Positions 36,358 through 46,166 are shown, counted from the stretch's first letter. The stretch is DNA of 64,000 nt from Pseudomonas sp. UBA4617 (GCF_002386445.1 NZ_DGIR01000008.1:1-64000), one strand, 5' to 3'. The notes: a model not told the origin generated them from the sequence alone. Translations and numbers: made by a program.

Positions 36358-36740
36358 GCTGCTGTCAGCTCAGCGTCCTTCTTTTTTCAGTTCCAGTTGT
36401 GCATTGCCCCGGTGCCTATGTGCCGCTGGGCACCCAAGTTGCATTGTAACTTTCAATAATTACCGCCGCTTCGGCCCTTTCGGGGTGAGAATTTTCTAGT
36501 TTATGGCTAGTTATTCTTCCGCGGACGTGTAGCTATTGTTCGCTGGTGTTGAGTGTCTTTTCCGTGCCCTGTTTCAAGTATGCCTCTGGCATCAGTGTTT
36601 GGTCGCTGTGCAACAGGGCATTATTGCCGTTTGCCAAATAGGTTGTAACGGGGTGTTGTAAAATTTCAGTTACAGGTTGCGCGGGCGGCAAAGTTTTTCT
36701 GCGTGTTATGGTCGTTGCTCTCACTAAGGGAGCAATTATC
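36358..36740 (+). promoter_or_regulatory. AT-rich leader with repeated TGTAAC motifs before the N-oxygenase operon
   Basis: This 383-bp gap is visibly AT-richer than its flanks. TGTAAC occurs at 36445-36450 and 36644-36649, with the inverse GTTACA at 36669-36674. TGTAA-n8-TTACA (36657-36674) forms a spaced palindrome sharing that last half-site. These look like regulator half-sites ahead of the diiron oxygenase gene. I see no credible protein in the gap and no clear -35/-10 pair. The gene itself has the ribosome site AAGGGAG. Confidence 0.45.
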
Positions 36741-37688
36741 ATGAATGCTGTAGTGCAGTCGGGTGATGATCAAGTTGGCAGCATGCTGGAGAAACTCGCC
36801 AAGCTTTGGAAGACACGAGCGGCGGTAAACAATGGGTTGCAAGATTACACCAACTTGGAGTTTGAACCTGAGCGCCACGATTTTTCGGAAGTGCTCTTGC
36901 CCTTCAGGGGCCACGCCGCATGGCTTGAGGCGAGCGCTGCGCAGAAATCCAAAGTGCTTAGTTATGCCTGGGTATTGTATAACGTCAAAACCATTTATAT
37001 CGAAACGAATGTGGTTGCACCCGCTTGTGAAGATATCATCAAGTCACCGCCGGTAACCTCCAGGAACAGAGCGCTGCTGCAAACCGTCATGGCAGATGCC
37101 ATGCTGGACGAAGCGTTGCACACGCGGATGTCGCTGGAAGCCTGTAATTACATATACGCGATGCGCGACATCGACTATCTGGATTTCTCTGATTTCAACC
37201 TGGTCAAGTGGCGTGCTCGGGTACTGGACGAGTGTCATGCAGAGTGGCAGCGGCGGCTCACGCGGTTCGCCATCGCTTGCGCCAGCGAGACGTTGATTAC
37301 CGACTATTTGAAAGTCATGGCGGAAGATAGCAACATCCAATCGATTTGCCATCAAGTAACCAAAACCCATGCCGTGGACGAATGGAGCCATTCAAGTGTC
37401 TTTAGTTTCGTTGCCGCAGACGTGCTCGCTGACCTTTCCGAGCAGGAGCGCCGGTATTTCAGAACCATTCTCCTGCGCACGGTAGAAATGTTCGCGAACA
37501 ATGAATTGGGCGGTTGGGCCAAAGCATTCACACTGTTTGATTTTCCGGGTGCGGAAGCGATGCTGGCCGACACGGGCGACAGTAACGAAGTGGCTATCTA
37601 CCGTGCGTCGGTAGAGCGACTGATAGAACGTCTAGGTCTGGATGCACAGAGGGTCATTTATAGCCAGACTGCTCAGAGCGGAGCCTGA
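36741..37688 (+). CDS. AurF/CmlI-type diiron N-oxygenase
   Basis: A 315-residue protein of the AurF ferritin-like family. All seven expected iron ligands are present: Glu88 (YIETN), Glu124 and His127 (DEALH), Glu183 (SETL), then His210, Glu214 and His217 (HAVDEWSH). Their spacing reproduces AurF (E101, E136, H139, E196, H223, E227, H230) with an offset of 12-13 throughout. AurF and CmlI oxidise arylamines to nitro compounds with O2; the substrate here is unknown. It is the first of three genes, followed after 7 bp by a reductase. The start (MNAVVQSGDD) has a clear Shine-Dalgarno. Codon use is less GC-biased than core genes, suggesting acquisition. Confidence 0.9.
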   Translation: MNAVVQSGDDQVGSMLEKLAKLWKTRAAVNNGLQDYTNLEFEPERHDFSEVLLPFRGHAAWLEASAAQKSKVLSYAWVLYNVKTIYIETNVVAPACEDIIKSPPVTSRNRALLQTVMADAMLDEALHTRMSLEACNYIYAMRDIDYLDFSDFNLVKWRARVLDECHAEWQRRLTRFAIACASETLITDYLKVMAEDSNIQSICHQVTKTHAVDEWSHSSVFSFVAADVLADLSEQERRYFRTILLRTVEMFANNELGGWAKAFTLFDFPGAEAMLADTGDSNEVAIYRASVERLIERLGLDAQRVIYSQTAQSGA

Positions 37689-37695
37689 TGCCATT

Positions 37696-38724
37696 ATGGT
37701 TGCTACTTTGCAATTGGTCTGCGAAGGTGTTTCTCCCGTTGCAGATAAAATCAAGTGTTTGCGTTTTCGCATCCTTGGGCCGCGCGATGAACGCTGGACC
37801 CTGACCGCCGGCCGCTATGTTCAGATCATTTATCCAGATACCCAGGGCGTGCGACAACAACGTTGCTACTCGGTGACGCGCGTACTTTCAACCAATGTGT
37901 TCGAAGTGGTGGTAAAAAGAAGTGGGCACCAGCGTGTCTCAGACAATCTGTTCGACAAGATTGCCGGTGGCGACCTTTTACAGTTGTGTGGCGTCGGTGG
38001 AGCCATCACGGTTGAGCGCTTGACATCCTCCAAGACTGTACTTCTGCTGGCAGGCGGTATTGGTTTGACCTTGCCGATAGCCCTTGTCAGGGAACTCAAA
38101 CAACTGAGTGACGAGGGCCAGCAAGTTCCCCACGTTACCCTGCTGGCGTGTAGTTCAGTTCAAGCCGAGATGCCATTCCAGCATGAGCTGACGGCGCTCG
38201 CTGCGAACGAAAATTGGTTTTCGGCAAACTTGCATGTAACACGCGAGCCTGCCTCTTTGCCCCTGAAGGAGGGGCGCCTGGACAGCACCTGCATCGCTGC
38301 CATGTCGCGCCCGGACACGGTGGTTATCTGCGGAAGTGGTGGATTCGCAAAATCCATGCGCGCACTGGTCCTGCAATCTTTCCCGCAAGCCGACATCTTG
38401 GTCGAAGCTTTTTCACCGGTGGCCTCCGAGGCTGTCCCCATTCCGGCGGCAACGGCTGAAGGCGCGCGCTTGCAGGTTGCTGGAACTGGGGTATCGCTGC
38501 CATTGCAGGCGGGGCGCAGCCTGCTCGACCACTTGCTCGACGAGCAAGTTGCAATTGCAAATGAATGCCGCTCGGGGATTTGCGGGAGCTGCAAGGTCAG
38601 GCTTGTGGAAGGCGAATGCCAGCACGAGATGGATTTCGCACTGGCCCAGCATGAGCGTGATCAAGGCTATGTACTGGCCTGTTGTTGTTACCCCAAGGAC
38701 GGTTCTTTGACCATTGCCATCTGA
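37696..38724 (+). CDS. Flavodoxin-reductase-type NAD(P)H oxidoreductase with C-terminal 2Fe-2S ferredoxin domain
   Basis: A 342-residue electron-transfer protein. The FAD domain has the RCYSVT motif (RxYS) near residue 57. The NAD(P) domain has LLLAGGIGLTLPIALVREL near 115-133. The C-terminal plant-type 2Fe-2S domain has Cys291, Cys296, Cys299 (CRSGICGSC) and a last ligand among Cys329-331. Such FAD-NAD-2Fe-2S proteins feed electrons to oxygenases, so it is the obvious partner of the diiron enzyme 7 bp upstream. The ATG at 37696 is used; an earlier one at 37642 lies inside the oxygenase gene. Confidence 0.9.
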   Translation: MVATLQLVCEGVSPVADKIKCLRFRILGPRDERWTLTAGRYVQIIYPDTQGVRQQRCYSVTRVLSTNVFEVVVKRSGHQRVSDNLFDKIAGGDLLQLCGVGGAITVERLTSSKTVLLLAGGIGLTLPIALVRELKQLSDEGQQVPHVTLLACSSVQAEMPFQHELTALAANENWFSANLHVTREPASLPLKEGRLDSTCIAAMSRPDTVVICGSGGFAKSMRALVLQSFPQADILVEAFSPVASEAVPIPAATAEGARLQVAGTGVSLPLQAGRSLLDHLLDEQVAIANECRSGICGSCKVRLVEGECQHEMDFALAQHERDQGYVLACCCYPKDGSLTIAI

Positions 38725-38752
38725 ACTCACTTCAGCACATCCAGAGGAAATT

Positions 38753-39448
38753 ATGAAAACGCTGTTAGCGCTACGGCACGTTCATTTCGAAGATCTCGGT
38801 CAGCTTGAGCCCATGCTGGTCGAGCTGGGCTATCGCATCAGTTATGTCGATGCCTGCACGGCCGACTTGCGTCACCTGGACGTACGCGGTGCGGATCTGA
38901 TGATTGTCCTGGGCGGGCCAATCGGCGCCCATGACGATGAGCGTTATCCGTTCCTGAGTGACGAACTCGAACTGATCAGGCAGCGGCTTGCGTCGAACAA
39001 ACCTTTGCTGGGAATTTGCCTCGGCGCGCAGTTGATCGCGCGAGCCCTTGGGGCCGGCGTGGCGCCAATGCCGCAAAAGGAAATCGGGTTTTCCGAGGTG
39101 CATTTGACATTGGAGGGCGGTGGTTCTGCGCTTGTCGAGTTAGTGGGTGTGCCTGTCTTGCATTGGCACGGTGATCAGTTCGAGTTGCCCCAGGGTGCAC
39201 AGTGGTTGGCAGAAAGCGATGTCTGCAAACACCAGGCATTTTCCGTTGGCAATCATGTGCTTGCGTTGCAATTCCACCTGGAGGTCGATTGCCAGCGCAT
39301 TGAACAGTGGCTGGTCGGGCATGCGCACGAACTGGCTTGCGAAAACATCGACCCGAAAAAAATCAGGCGTGATGCCCAAGTGCTAGGGGAGCGGCTGCGT
39401 ATGGCATGCTCCCGCACCTTGCTTGGATGGGTGAAGCGTTTTTCCTGA
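38753..39448 (+). CDS. Class-I glutamine-amidotransferase-like protein (GMP-synthase GATase type)
   Basis: A 231-residue single-domain GATase-1. The full catalytic triad is visible: nucleophile Cys89 in LLGICLGAQL, then His175 and Glu177 in LQFHLEVD. The segment VLHWHGDQFELPQGAQWLAES is typical of the COG0518-type group, which includes stand-alone hydrolases of gamma-glutamyl amides. No synthetase partner is adjacent, so it may cleave a gamma-glutamyl or amide bond of the substrate or product of the N-oxygenase rather than supply ammonia. It is 28 bp after the reductase and is the last gene of the operon. Confidence 0.85.
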   Translation: MKTLLALRHVHFEDLGQLEPMLVELGYRISYVDACTADLRHLDVRGADLMIVLGGPIGAHDDERYPFLSDELELIRQRLASNKPLLGICLGAQLIARALGAGVAPMPQKEIGFSEVHLTLEGGGSALVELVGVPVLHWHGDQFELPQGAQWLAESDVCKHQAFSVGNHVLALQFHLEVDCQRIEQWLVGHAHELACENIDPKKIRRDAQVLGERLRMACSRTLLGWVKRFS

Positions 39449-39453
39449 TATTT

Positions 39454-41307
39454 TCAATCCGCAGGTGGCGCAATGAATTCCGCTTTTGAACTGCCATCCG
39501 CATTGAGCTGGAAAACCCGCTCAGGTTGCCCCTTCTCGTTGAAGAACACCTGACCCAACCCTGCACTGTTCCATAGCCGCTCCCCAGCCTTGCTACGGTT
39601 GGGGGTGCGTGGCACCACCTCCATCTGCCGACGCTTGGTAAACCAGTTCAGCGGCGAGCGCGGTGAATAAAGCCAGCGGTTGAGCCGATCCAGCACATCC
39701 AGCAAGCGCCGTGGGAACTCGTTCTTGATCCCGCTGCTGGTCACCTGCCACAGATGCGGGTTGCGCTGGCGATGGCGAATCAGTACCTCGTACACGAATG
39801 AATAGTGCACATCACCCGACAGGATCACGTAATGCCCGGGCGTGCGCGAATGGCGGAAGATGTTCAGGATCACCTGTGCCGCGCCACGGTGGGCCATCCA
39901 GTTCTCGGCATCCACCAGCAACGGGTAGCCCAGCCAGCTGAATACCCTCTGCACCGTTTCGATCAGCTTCACGCCAAAGAGCGGCGCCGGTGACACGATG
40001 ATCGCCGAGGGGTGGTCCAGCAGCGCCTGCTGCAGCTCGCACAGTGCTTCCCAGTCGAGCAAGCCGGACGGGTTGGCCAGGTTGCCTTCGCTGCGCCAGC
40101 GGCGCGTGCGGGTGTCCAGCACTATCAGCGGTGGTTCGCTGGGCAGGCTGTACTGCCAGCCCTGGAAGCGCAGCAGCTCACCGATCAGCGCGTCCTGATG
40201 GCGGGGCAGCGCCTGGCATTGCCGGACCAGGCCGTTGCAGGCATCCGGGTCATTGCCCCAGGCCTGGCACAACAGGTAGCCGAGCAGCGCATTGCCGATG
40301 ATCCGCCGCGAGAAAGGGTGGCCATAGGCGGTTTCTTCCCACTGCGCCGAGAGGTTCCAGTCGTCGGTGATGTCGTGGTCGTCGAAGATCATCAGGCACG
40401 GCAAGTGGGCCATTACCCGCGCTACCTGGCCGAGGTTGCTGGCAAACGCCTGGATCAGCGGCAGCTCCTGCCGGTAACGGGCCTGGCGAGGGGCGGTGAG
40501 CCCGCTGGGCATGTCCAGGCTCACCAGTTGCCAGGGCACCGGGGACCACACCAGCAGGTACATGGCCATGACCTCGGCGAAGGTCACCAAGTGGTTGTCA
40601 GCGTTGCTGGAAGAAAAGATCGGCTTGCGCTTGCCGCCGAAAAAGCGCTCGCGCAGGGTTTCGTTGCGCTGCTGGGCCGGCAGCAGGTCGGCGCGGTGGT
40701 AGTAGCAGGCCGGGTGCCGGTACAGCGCCTGGCTGTCGGCGACCACGGCGCCATCGAGGGTTTCGTCGAACAGGCCCAGGTGCGTGATCAGGGAATGGAT
40801 GGCGCGCAGCATCGGGCCAGCGACGTCGTCGGCATACACTTGGTCGCCGGTCATCAGCAGCACGGCAGGGCGGTCCGCCGGTGCCGTGCAGGCCTGCAAC
40901 AGGCGGTCGGCACACAGAAGGCCGTCGGCGGCCGGGTGGTGCGGCTTGCGACAGGAGCCGTGCAGGAGCTGGCCGAGGCGCTCGCGCAGTACCAGGTTTG
41001 GGCGGCGTGCGCCGGGGTAGAGCAGGTGCGGTGCCCAGTCGGCAATGCCCTGGCCATTGAGCAGCACGTCATAATCGAGCAGTTGATTGCAGGGCAGGGG
41101 GCGAGCAAAGTGAATGTCCAGCAGATGGATGAAGGCGTGCTGGCCCACTGCAACTACCTGGCAATCTGCCTGTGCTTCGCCTGCCGGGCAGATGAATTCG
41201 GGCTGCAGTGGTTGGCTGGCGACCAGCCAGATGGCCAGGCGCTGGGGTTCCAGGCGGCGCAGGATCGGGCCGGCAAGGACGAGGGGCAATGGGGTAGAGG
41301 AGGTCAT
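39454..41307 (-). CDS. PhoD-like metallophosphatase family protein
   Basis: A 617-residue protein with the PhoD-like metallophosphatase core: LLMTGDQVYADDVAG near residue 150, then MIFDDHDITDDWNLS near 310 and the C-terminal ILSGDVHYSFVYEVLI. It is probably a phosphodiesterase or phosphomonoesterase. There is no Tat or Sec signal, unlike classic PhoD, so it is likely cytoplasmic. An N-terminal beta domain precedes the catalytic part. Its 3' end is 5 bp from the convergent amidotransferase stop, with no terminator between. Confidence 0.85.
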   Translation of the reverse strand: MTSSTPLPLVLAGPILRRLEPQRLAIWLVASQPLQPEFICPAGEAQADCQVVAVGQHAFIHLLDIHFARPLPCNQLLDYDVLLNGQGIADWAPHLLYPGARRPNLVLRERLGQLLHGSCRKPHHPAADGLLCADRLLQACTAPADRPAVLLMTGDQVYADDVAGPMLRAIHSLITHLGLFDETLDGAVVADSQALYRHPACYYHRADLLPAQQRNETLRERFFGGKRKPIFSSSNADNHLVTFAEVMAMYLLVWSPVPWQLVSLDMPSGLTAPRQARYRQELPLIQAFASNLGQVARVMAHLPCLMIFDDHDITDDWNLSAQWEETAYGHPFSRRIIGNALLGYLLCQAWGNDPDACNGLVRQCQALPRHQDALIGELLRFQGWQYSLPSEPPLIVLDTRTRRWRSEGNLANPSGLLDWEALCELQQALLDHPSAIIVSPAPLFGVKLIETVQRVFSWLGYPLLVDAENWMAHRGAAQVILNIFRHSRTPGHYVILSGDVHYSFVYEVLIRHRQRNPHLWQVTSSGIKNEFPRRLLDVLDRLNRWLYSPRSPLNWFTKRRQMEVVPRTPNRSKAGERLWNSAGLGQVFFNEKGQPERVFQLNADGSSKAEFIAPPAD

Positions 41308-41328
41308 CGACAGCTCGGGTGGCTATGT

Positions 41329-41353
41329 GGGCCTCTCGCCGGCGAAGGGGCCC
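41329..41353. repeat. REP-like palindrome upstream of the PhoD-like gene
   Basis: GGGCCTCTCGCC pairs with GGCGAAGGGGCCC around a CGCCGGCG centre, as in P. putida REP elements (compare the partial element at the window start). Confidence 0.55.
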
Positions 41354-41387
41354 AGGAATTCAGTGCACAACTAACGCCAGATAAACA

Positions 41388-41422
41388 GACGGGCGGAAAA
41401 TGCTGAACACTTCCCGCCCGTC
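41388..41422 (-). terminator. Terminator-like hairpin after tal
   Basis: On the minus strand GACGGGCGG pairs with CCGCCCGTC (9 bp), extended by GAA/TTC within the loop. A short T-rich stretch (TGTTTAT) follows. It starts 18 bp after the tal stop codon. Confidence 0.6.
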
Positions 41423-41440
41423 AGGCAAACGCTAAATGTA

Positions 41441-42367
41441 TCAGGCCTTTTCCGCCATCAACTTCTCCAGTTTTTCCTGGTCCCGGGCGAACTGGCGAAT
41501 GCCCTCGGCCAGTTTCTCGGTACCCATGGCATCCTCGTTCATCGCCCAGCGGAACTGGCTTTCATTCAGTTGCTGCTTGGCCTCGCCAGCCTTGCCCGGC
41601 TGCAGTACCCGTGGCAACACGCCCTGGTCATCGCTCAGTTGCTGCAGCAGTTCGGGGCTGATGGTCAGGCGGTCGCAGCCGGCCAGTTGCTCGATCTGGC
41701 CGATATTGCGGAAGCTGGCGCCCATGACCACGGTGTCGTAGCCATTGGCCTTGTAGTAGTTGTAGATGCGCGTTACCGACTGCACGCCTGGGTCCTCGGC
41801 GCCCACGTATTCCTGGCCGGTGCTTTTCTTGTACCAGTCGTAGATACGCCCCACGAACGGCGAAATCAGGAATACCCCGGCATCGGCGCAGGCCTGGGCC
41901 TGGGCGAAGGAGAACAGCAAGGTGAGGTTGGTCTGGATGCCTTCCTTCTCCAGCTTCTCGGCAGCGCGGATGCCTTCCCAGGTGGAAGCCAGCTTGATCA
42001 GCACGCGCTCGCGGCCCACGCCGGCGGCCTCGTACAGTTCGACGAGCTTGCGGGCTTTGGCCAGCAGGGCCGGTTCATCGAACGACAGGCGGGCATCCAC
42101 CTCGGTGGAGATACGCCCCGGGATGACCTTGAGGATGCCCGAACCCACGGCCACCGCGAAGCGGTCGCAGGCCAGGTCGACGTCGCCCTTGGCATCGGTT
42201 TTCACCTGCTTGAGCAGGTCGGCATAGCCGGGGATGGCGGCGGCTTTGAGCAACAGCGACGGGTTGGTGGTGGCATCGACCGGTTTCAGCCGGGTGATGG
42301 CATCCAGGTCTCCGGTGTCGGCGACCACGGTGGTGAACTGCTTGAGTTGTTCCAGCTTGGAGGTCAT
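41441..42367 (-). CDS. tal: Transaldolase
   Basis: A 308-residue type-I transaldolase (TalB class). It shows the substrate loop VDATTNPSLLLKAA, the Schiff-base lysine in VLIKLASTWEGI and the downstream LLFSFAQAQACADAGVFLISP. It exchanges a C3 dihydroxyacetone unit between sedoheptulose-7-P or fructose-6-P and aldoses in the non-oxidative pentose phosphate pathway. The start giving MTSKLEQLKQ is chosen; 11 extra codons upstream are unlikely. Monocistronic by context. Confidence 0.97.
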   Translation of the reverse strand: MTSKLEQLKQFTTVVADTGDLDAITRLKPVDATTNPSLLLKAAAIPGYADLLKQVKTDAKGDVDLACDRFAVAVGSGILKVIPGRISTEVDARLSFDEPALLAKARKLVELYEAAGVGRERVLIKLASTWEGIRAAEKLEKEGIQTNLTLLFSFAQAQACADAGVFLISPFVGRIYDWYKKSTGQEYVGAEDPGVQSVTRIYNYYKANGYDTVVMGASFRNIGQIEQLAGCDRLTISPELLQQLSDDQGVLPRVLQPGKAGEAKQQLNESQFRWAMNEDAMGTEKLAEGIRQFARDQEKLEKLMAEKA

Positions 42368-42556
42368 GGGCGTGCTCTGTCCTGTGCAATGACTCGACAT
42401 TACCCGAGCCCCGACGGCCGCTCAAGGGCCTGGGCACGGGCTTGCCCGGAAGGGCTGTGCGAAAGGTGAAGATTCGAGTCGCAGGCTGCGCTGAGGTTCC
42501 GCAGCGGTTGCCTGACAGTGGCCAGGCCGGTGCTCGCTGTCGCGTAGCCTGAACGC

Positions 42557-43567
<1,011 letters not shown>

Positions 43568-43943
43568 TTGGGTCTACACGTTTTTGTGCCGCTTTCCGGG
43601 GTTGTGGGGCGTTTTTGGTGCGGCATCGGCACGGTGTACCACCGCCAAGACGCTTGTACCAACGGAAATCATGGCAGCGGTCAAAGCATGGGCAAGGCTG
43701 ATGGGACGGTCGGCTGTACCGTCCAGATCCGCCTCGGGAAACAGGTGGCTTAGTCTATCAAGAACCCCGGACGTTCGCTCGAAACCTGCTTGTTGACCCA
43801 ATACCGTCTGAAACCGGCGGCTGGTACCGCCGAAAACGGTCACATGTCTTGCCGCTGGAAGCCCTCGACAGCCGACAGCATCAATGCCGGCTCCCGCCTG
43901 CTACAGGGCTCCCTGATATTGGGGGACGTCTGCTGGCCGACTG
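43568..43943. other. Intergenic region between dusA and the acyltransferase, no supported gene
   Basis: This 376-bp gap contains the palindromes GGACGGT-n7-ACCGTCC (43704-43724) and GGCGG-n6-CCGCC (43816-43831). Both strands have short open frames (for example minus 43574-43843, 89 codons), but I recognise no domain and see no good ribosome site. It could hold the dusA promoter, a remnant gene or an insertion junction. Confidence 0.5.
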
Positions 43944-45932
43944 CTACTCGCGCAGCAAGCTCTTTTCCTGGGAAATGTAACCGACGGCCTGCTTCGGCAG
44001 CAGTAGCGACAAGACTTCGGTTGGAACAAGGTTGTGCTTGATCGCCTCGCCCCCCAGCATTTCCGAGCCTGGAATGCTCAGATGGCCCGGGTCGTAATAC
44101 AGCGGTTTGCCATTCAGGTAGGCGGAGCAAGTTCCGTCCTTGCAAATCAGGTTACGAATGCTGAATGTCTGGACGTTGACGAAATCCTTCGCTATCAACC
44201 GAATCTTTTCGTTTGCGGAAAGGTCGCCTTCATCCGCGTAGGCAGAGCGCTTTTCGCAATCGGCAAATGGTATTTTTACCGATTTACGGGTGCACTCTTT
44301 GTCGTAGTCGACAAAGCCGGGTGCGCGCAGCGCGACGATTACGTTTTTTCCGGTTGCCGTCAGTTGCTTGAGCGTTTCGCGCATGTCCGCTTCAAAATTT
44401 GGGTTCTGGGCATACACTTGCCAGGTTGCGCCAATAATGACTGTTTTGTATGGGGCGAGATTTTGCCGCACCATCTGGTTGAAGGCTGGGCAGCTTTCCT
44501 GATAGCCCTTGACCACATACTTTTGGCTCAGGTTTCCGGGGAAAGGCGGGCAAGAGGGGTGCTCAAGGTTTCGAAGCGAAAAGCCGTAGTGGTCCGCCAC
44601 CACTTTGAAGTAGCCCATGAAATGAGCGGCATTGGAATCACCGAAGAGGATCGTATCCGTTGGGCCAGTGCCCACGACGCATTTCGGGTTCGAAATGATT
44701 GCAGGCTTTGGCATTCCTTGGCATACGTACGGGTAGGAGTAAGCGGGACCTGTGTTGTCATCCAGCGCTTTGAGCTTTTCAGCATAGCCATTCGGCGTGA
44801 GTGGGCCGAACATCCCGTTCGATTGAATCGTCATTGCAGATACCGCACAGACCGAGGCGGCAGCCATGCCGATGGACAACGTTTTCAGGCTGCTCTTCGC
44901 ATTGCGGAACGGTTTTTCGATATAGAAGTAAGACACCACCGTCAACGCACTCATCGCCGCAAAGCATGCCAGCCCACCGACAAGGGTAAGTTCGCCGAAC
45001 GAATAGCGGTAAAGCGCCAGAACGGGCCAGTGCCAGAGGTACAGCGAGAACGAAATCAGGCCAACGGCAGTCATGGGTTTCAGCGCGAGCAGCTTACCCA
45101 CCAGGTTCGAAGAGAATGCGCAGCCAGCAATGATCAGCGCTGCGCCCATGGCCGGCACCGCGGAGATGAAGCCAGGGAATCCCTCCTCTTCACGGATGAA
45201 GATCAAGGACAGAATCACCAATCCGGCGCCGGTATAAGCCAGGCCTGAGGCCGCGCGAGTGGAGATCCGATCGCGCGCTGCTTCACAGCTGAAGTAGGCC
45301 AGTGCACCGATCAAAAGCTCGCCGGCCCGCGAAGGAAGCATATAGTAGGCGAACGTAGGGTCTGCAGCGAGTTTGGACTGCCCGTACCAGAACGAGGCCA
45401 CGGCAGCGAGACAGGCCGTCAGCACAACAAGTCTGCGTCCACCGAACTTGAGCGATAGCAACAGCAAGCCTGGCCATACCAGATAAAACTGCTCCTCGAC
45501 GCCGAGTGACCACATATGAAGCAGTGGCACAGTGTCGGAGGATGCTGCGAAGTAACTGGTATCCAGAAACTTCCAGAAGAAGATGTTCGCTGCCGAGAAG
45601 GTCGCGGCTACAGCGGATTGGGAGAGCTGCAGCGCGTCTGCCGGCAGCATCAGGGCGGAACCGGCTATTAGTGTTGCCAATGTGACGAACAGTGCAGCAG
45701 GGAAAATCCGTCGAACGCGGCGCATGTAGAAGTCGGCGAGCGAGAAGGTTCCTGCAGCGATCTGCCTGGCCACGATGCCCGTGATCAGATAGCCGGAAAT
45801 GACGAAGAAAATGTCGACGCCGACAAAGCCACCCGGCATCCACTGCTTGTTGAAGTGGAAGATCGTAACCGCCAGGACGGCCACGGCCCGCAGGCCGTCA
45901 ATGTCCGGGCGGTACGCTAATGCTTTGCTCAT
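43944..45932 (-). CDS. OafA/YrhL-type acyltransferase with C-terminal SGNH domain
   Basis: A 662-residue membrane protein. The N-terminal half is an Acyl_transf_3 domain with about ten TM helices, starting YRPDIDGLRAVAVLAVTIFH, with the catalytic-type His in FHFNK and RRVRRIFPAALFV. The C-terminal half (about 420-640) is a periplasmic SGNH hydrolase-like domain with the block-I motif LFGDSNAAHFM near 430 and DPGHLSIPG near 612. Such proteins O-acetylate surface polysaccharide such as LPS O-antigen. No glycan locus is adjacent, and codon use is less GC-rich than core genes, suggesting transfer. Ribosome site AAAGGG. Confidence 0.92.
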   Translation of the reverse strand: MSKALAYRPDIDGLRAVAVLAVTIFHFNKQWMPGGFVGVDIFFVISGYLITGIVARQIAAGTFSLADFYMRRVRRIFPAALFVTLATLIAGSALMLPADALQLSQSAVAATFSAANIFFWKFLDTSYFAASSDTVPLLHMWSLGVEEQFYLVWPGLLLLSLKFGGRRLVVLTACLAAVASFWYGQSKLAADPTFAYYMLPSRAGELLIGALAYFSCEAARDRISTRAASGLAYTGAGLVILSLIFIREEEGFPGFISAVPAMGAALIIAGCAFSSNLVGKLLALKPMTAVGLISFSLYLWHWPVLALYRYSFGELTLVGGLACFAAMSALTVVSYFYIEKPFRNAKSSLKTLSIGMAAASVCAVSAMTIQSNGMFGPLTPNGYAEKLKALDDNTGPAYSYPYVCQGMPKPAIISNPKCVVGTGPTDTILFGDSNAAHFMGYFKVVADHYGFSLRNLEHPSCPPFPGNLSQKYVVKGYQESCPAFNQMVRQNLAPYKTVIIGATWQVYAQNPNFEADMRETLKQLTATGKNVIVALRAPGFVDYDKECTRKSVKIPFADCEKRSAYADEGDLSANEKIRLIAKDFVNVQTFSIRNLICKDGTCSAYLNGKPLYYDPGHLSIPGSEMLGGEAIKHNLVPTEVLSLLLPKQAVGYISQEKSLLRE

Positions 45933-46078
45933 GAAATCCCTTTCGGCGGGCGCAGCCCTGGTAAGGAGTAGAAGGTTGCGGATTCTACAACTGATGTCGT
46001 CATGATGTCAGGGACACATTAGGTGGAGCGTAAACACACGTCTCCCCTCTGCGTACCGGCGTTGGTATACGCTCAAGT

Positions 46079-46113
46079 GAAAAAAGAGCAACGGGCGGTT
46101 CCTTTTCGCCCTC
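46079..46113 (-). terminator. Weak terminator-like structure after arsC
   Basis: On the minus strand a 5-bp GGGCG/CGCCC stem around a 9-base loop is followed by GTTGCTC and a T6 tract, 54 bp after the arsC stop. The short stem makes this tentative. Confidence 0.35.
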
Positions 46114-46166
46114 CCTGTACCTGGCCAGGATTGCCTGTTTCAACTTCTCTCGCCTGGCGCCATGGA

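Noticed and set aside
40012..41406. A 464-codon plus-strand frame opposite the PhoD-like gene
   Set aside because: Antisense shadow rich in Gln, Val, Gly and Ala without motifs; the phosphatase motifs on the minus strand are unambiguous.
43574..43843. An 89-codon minus-strand frame beside dusA
   Set aside because: No Shine-Dalgarno, no recognised family, and a competing frame on the other strand. I kept only the intergenic-region note.
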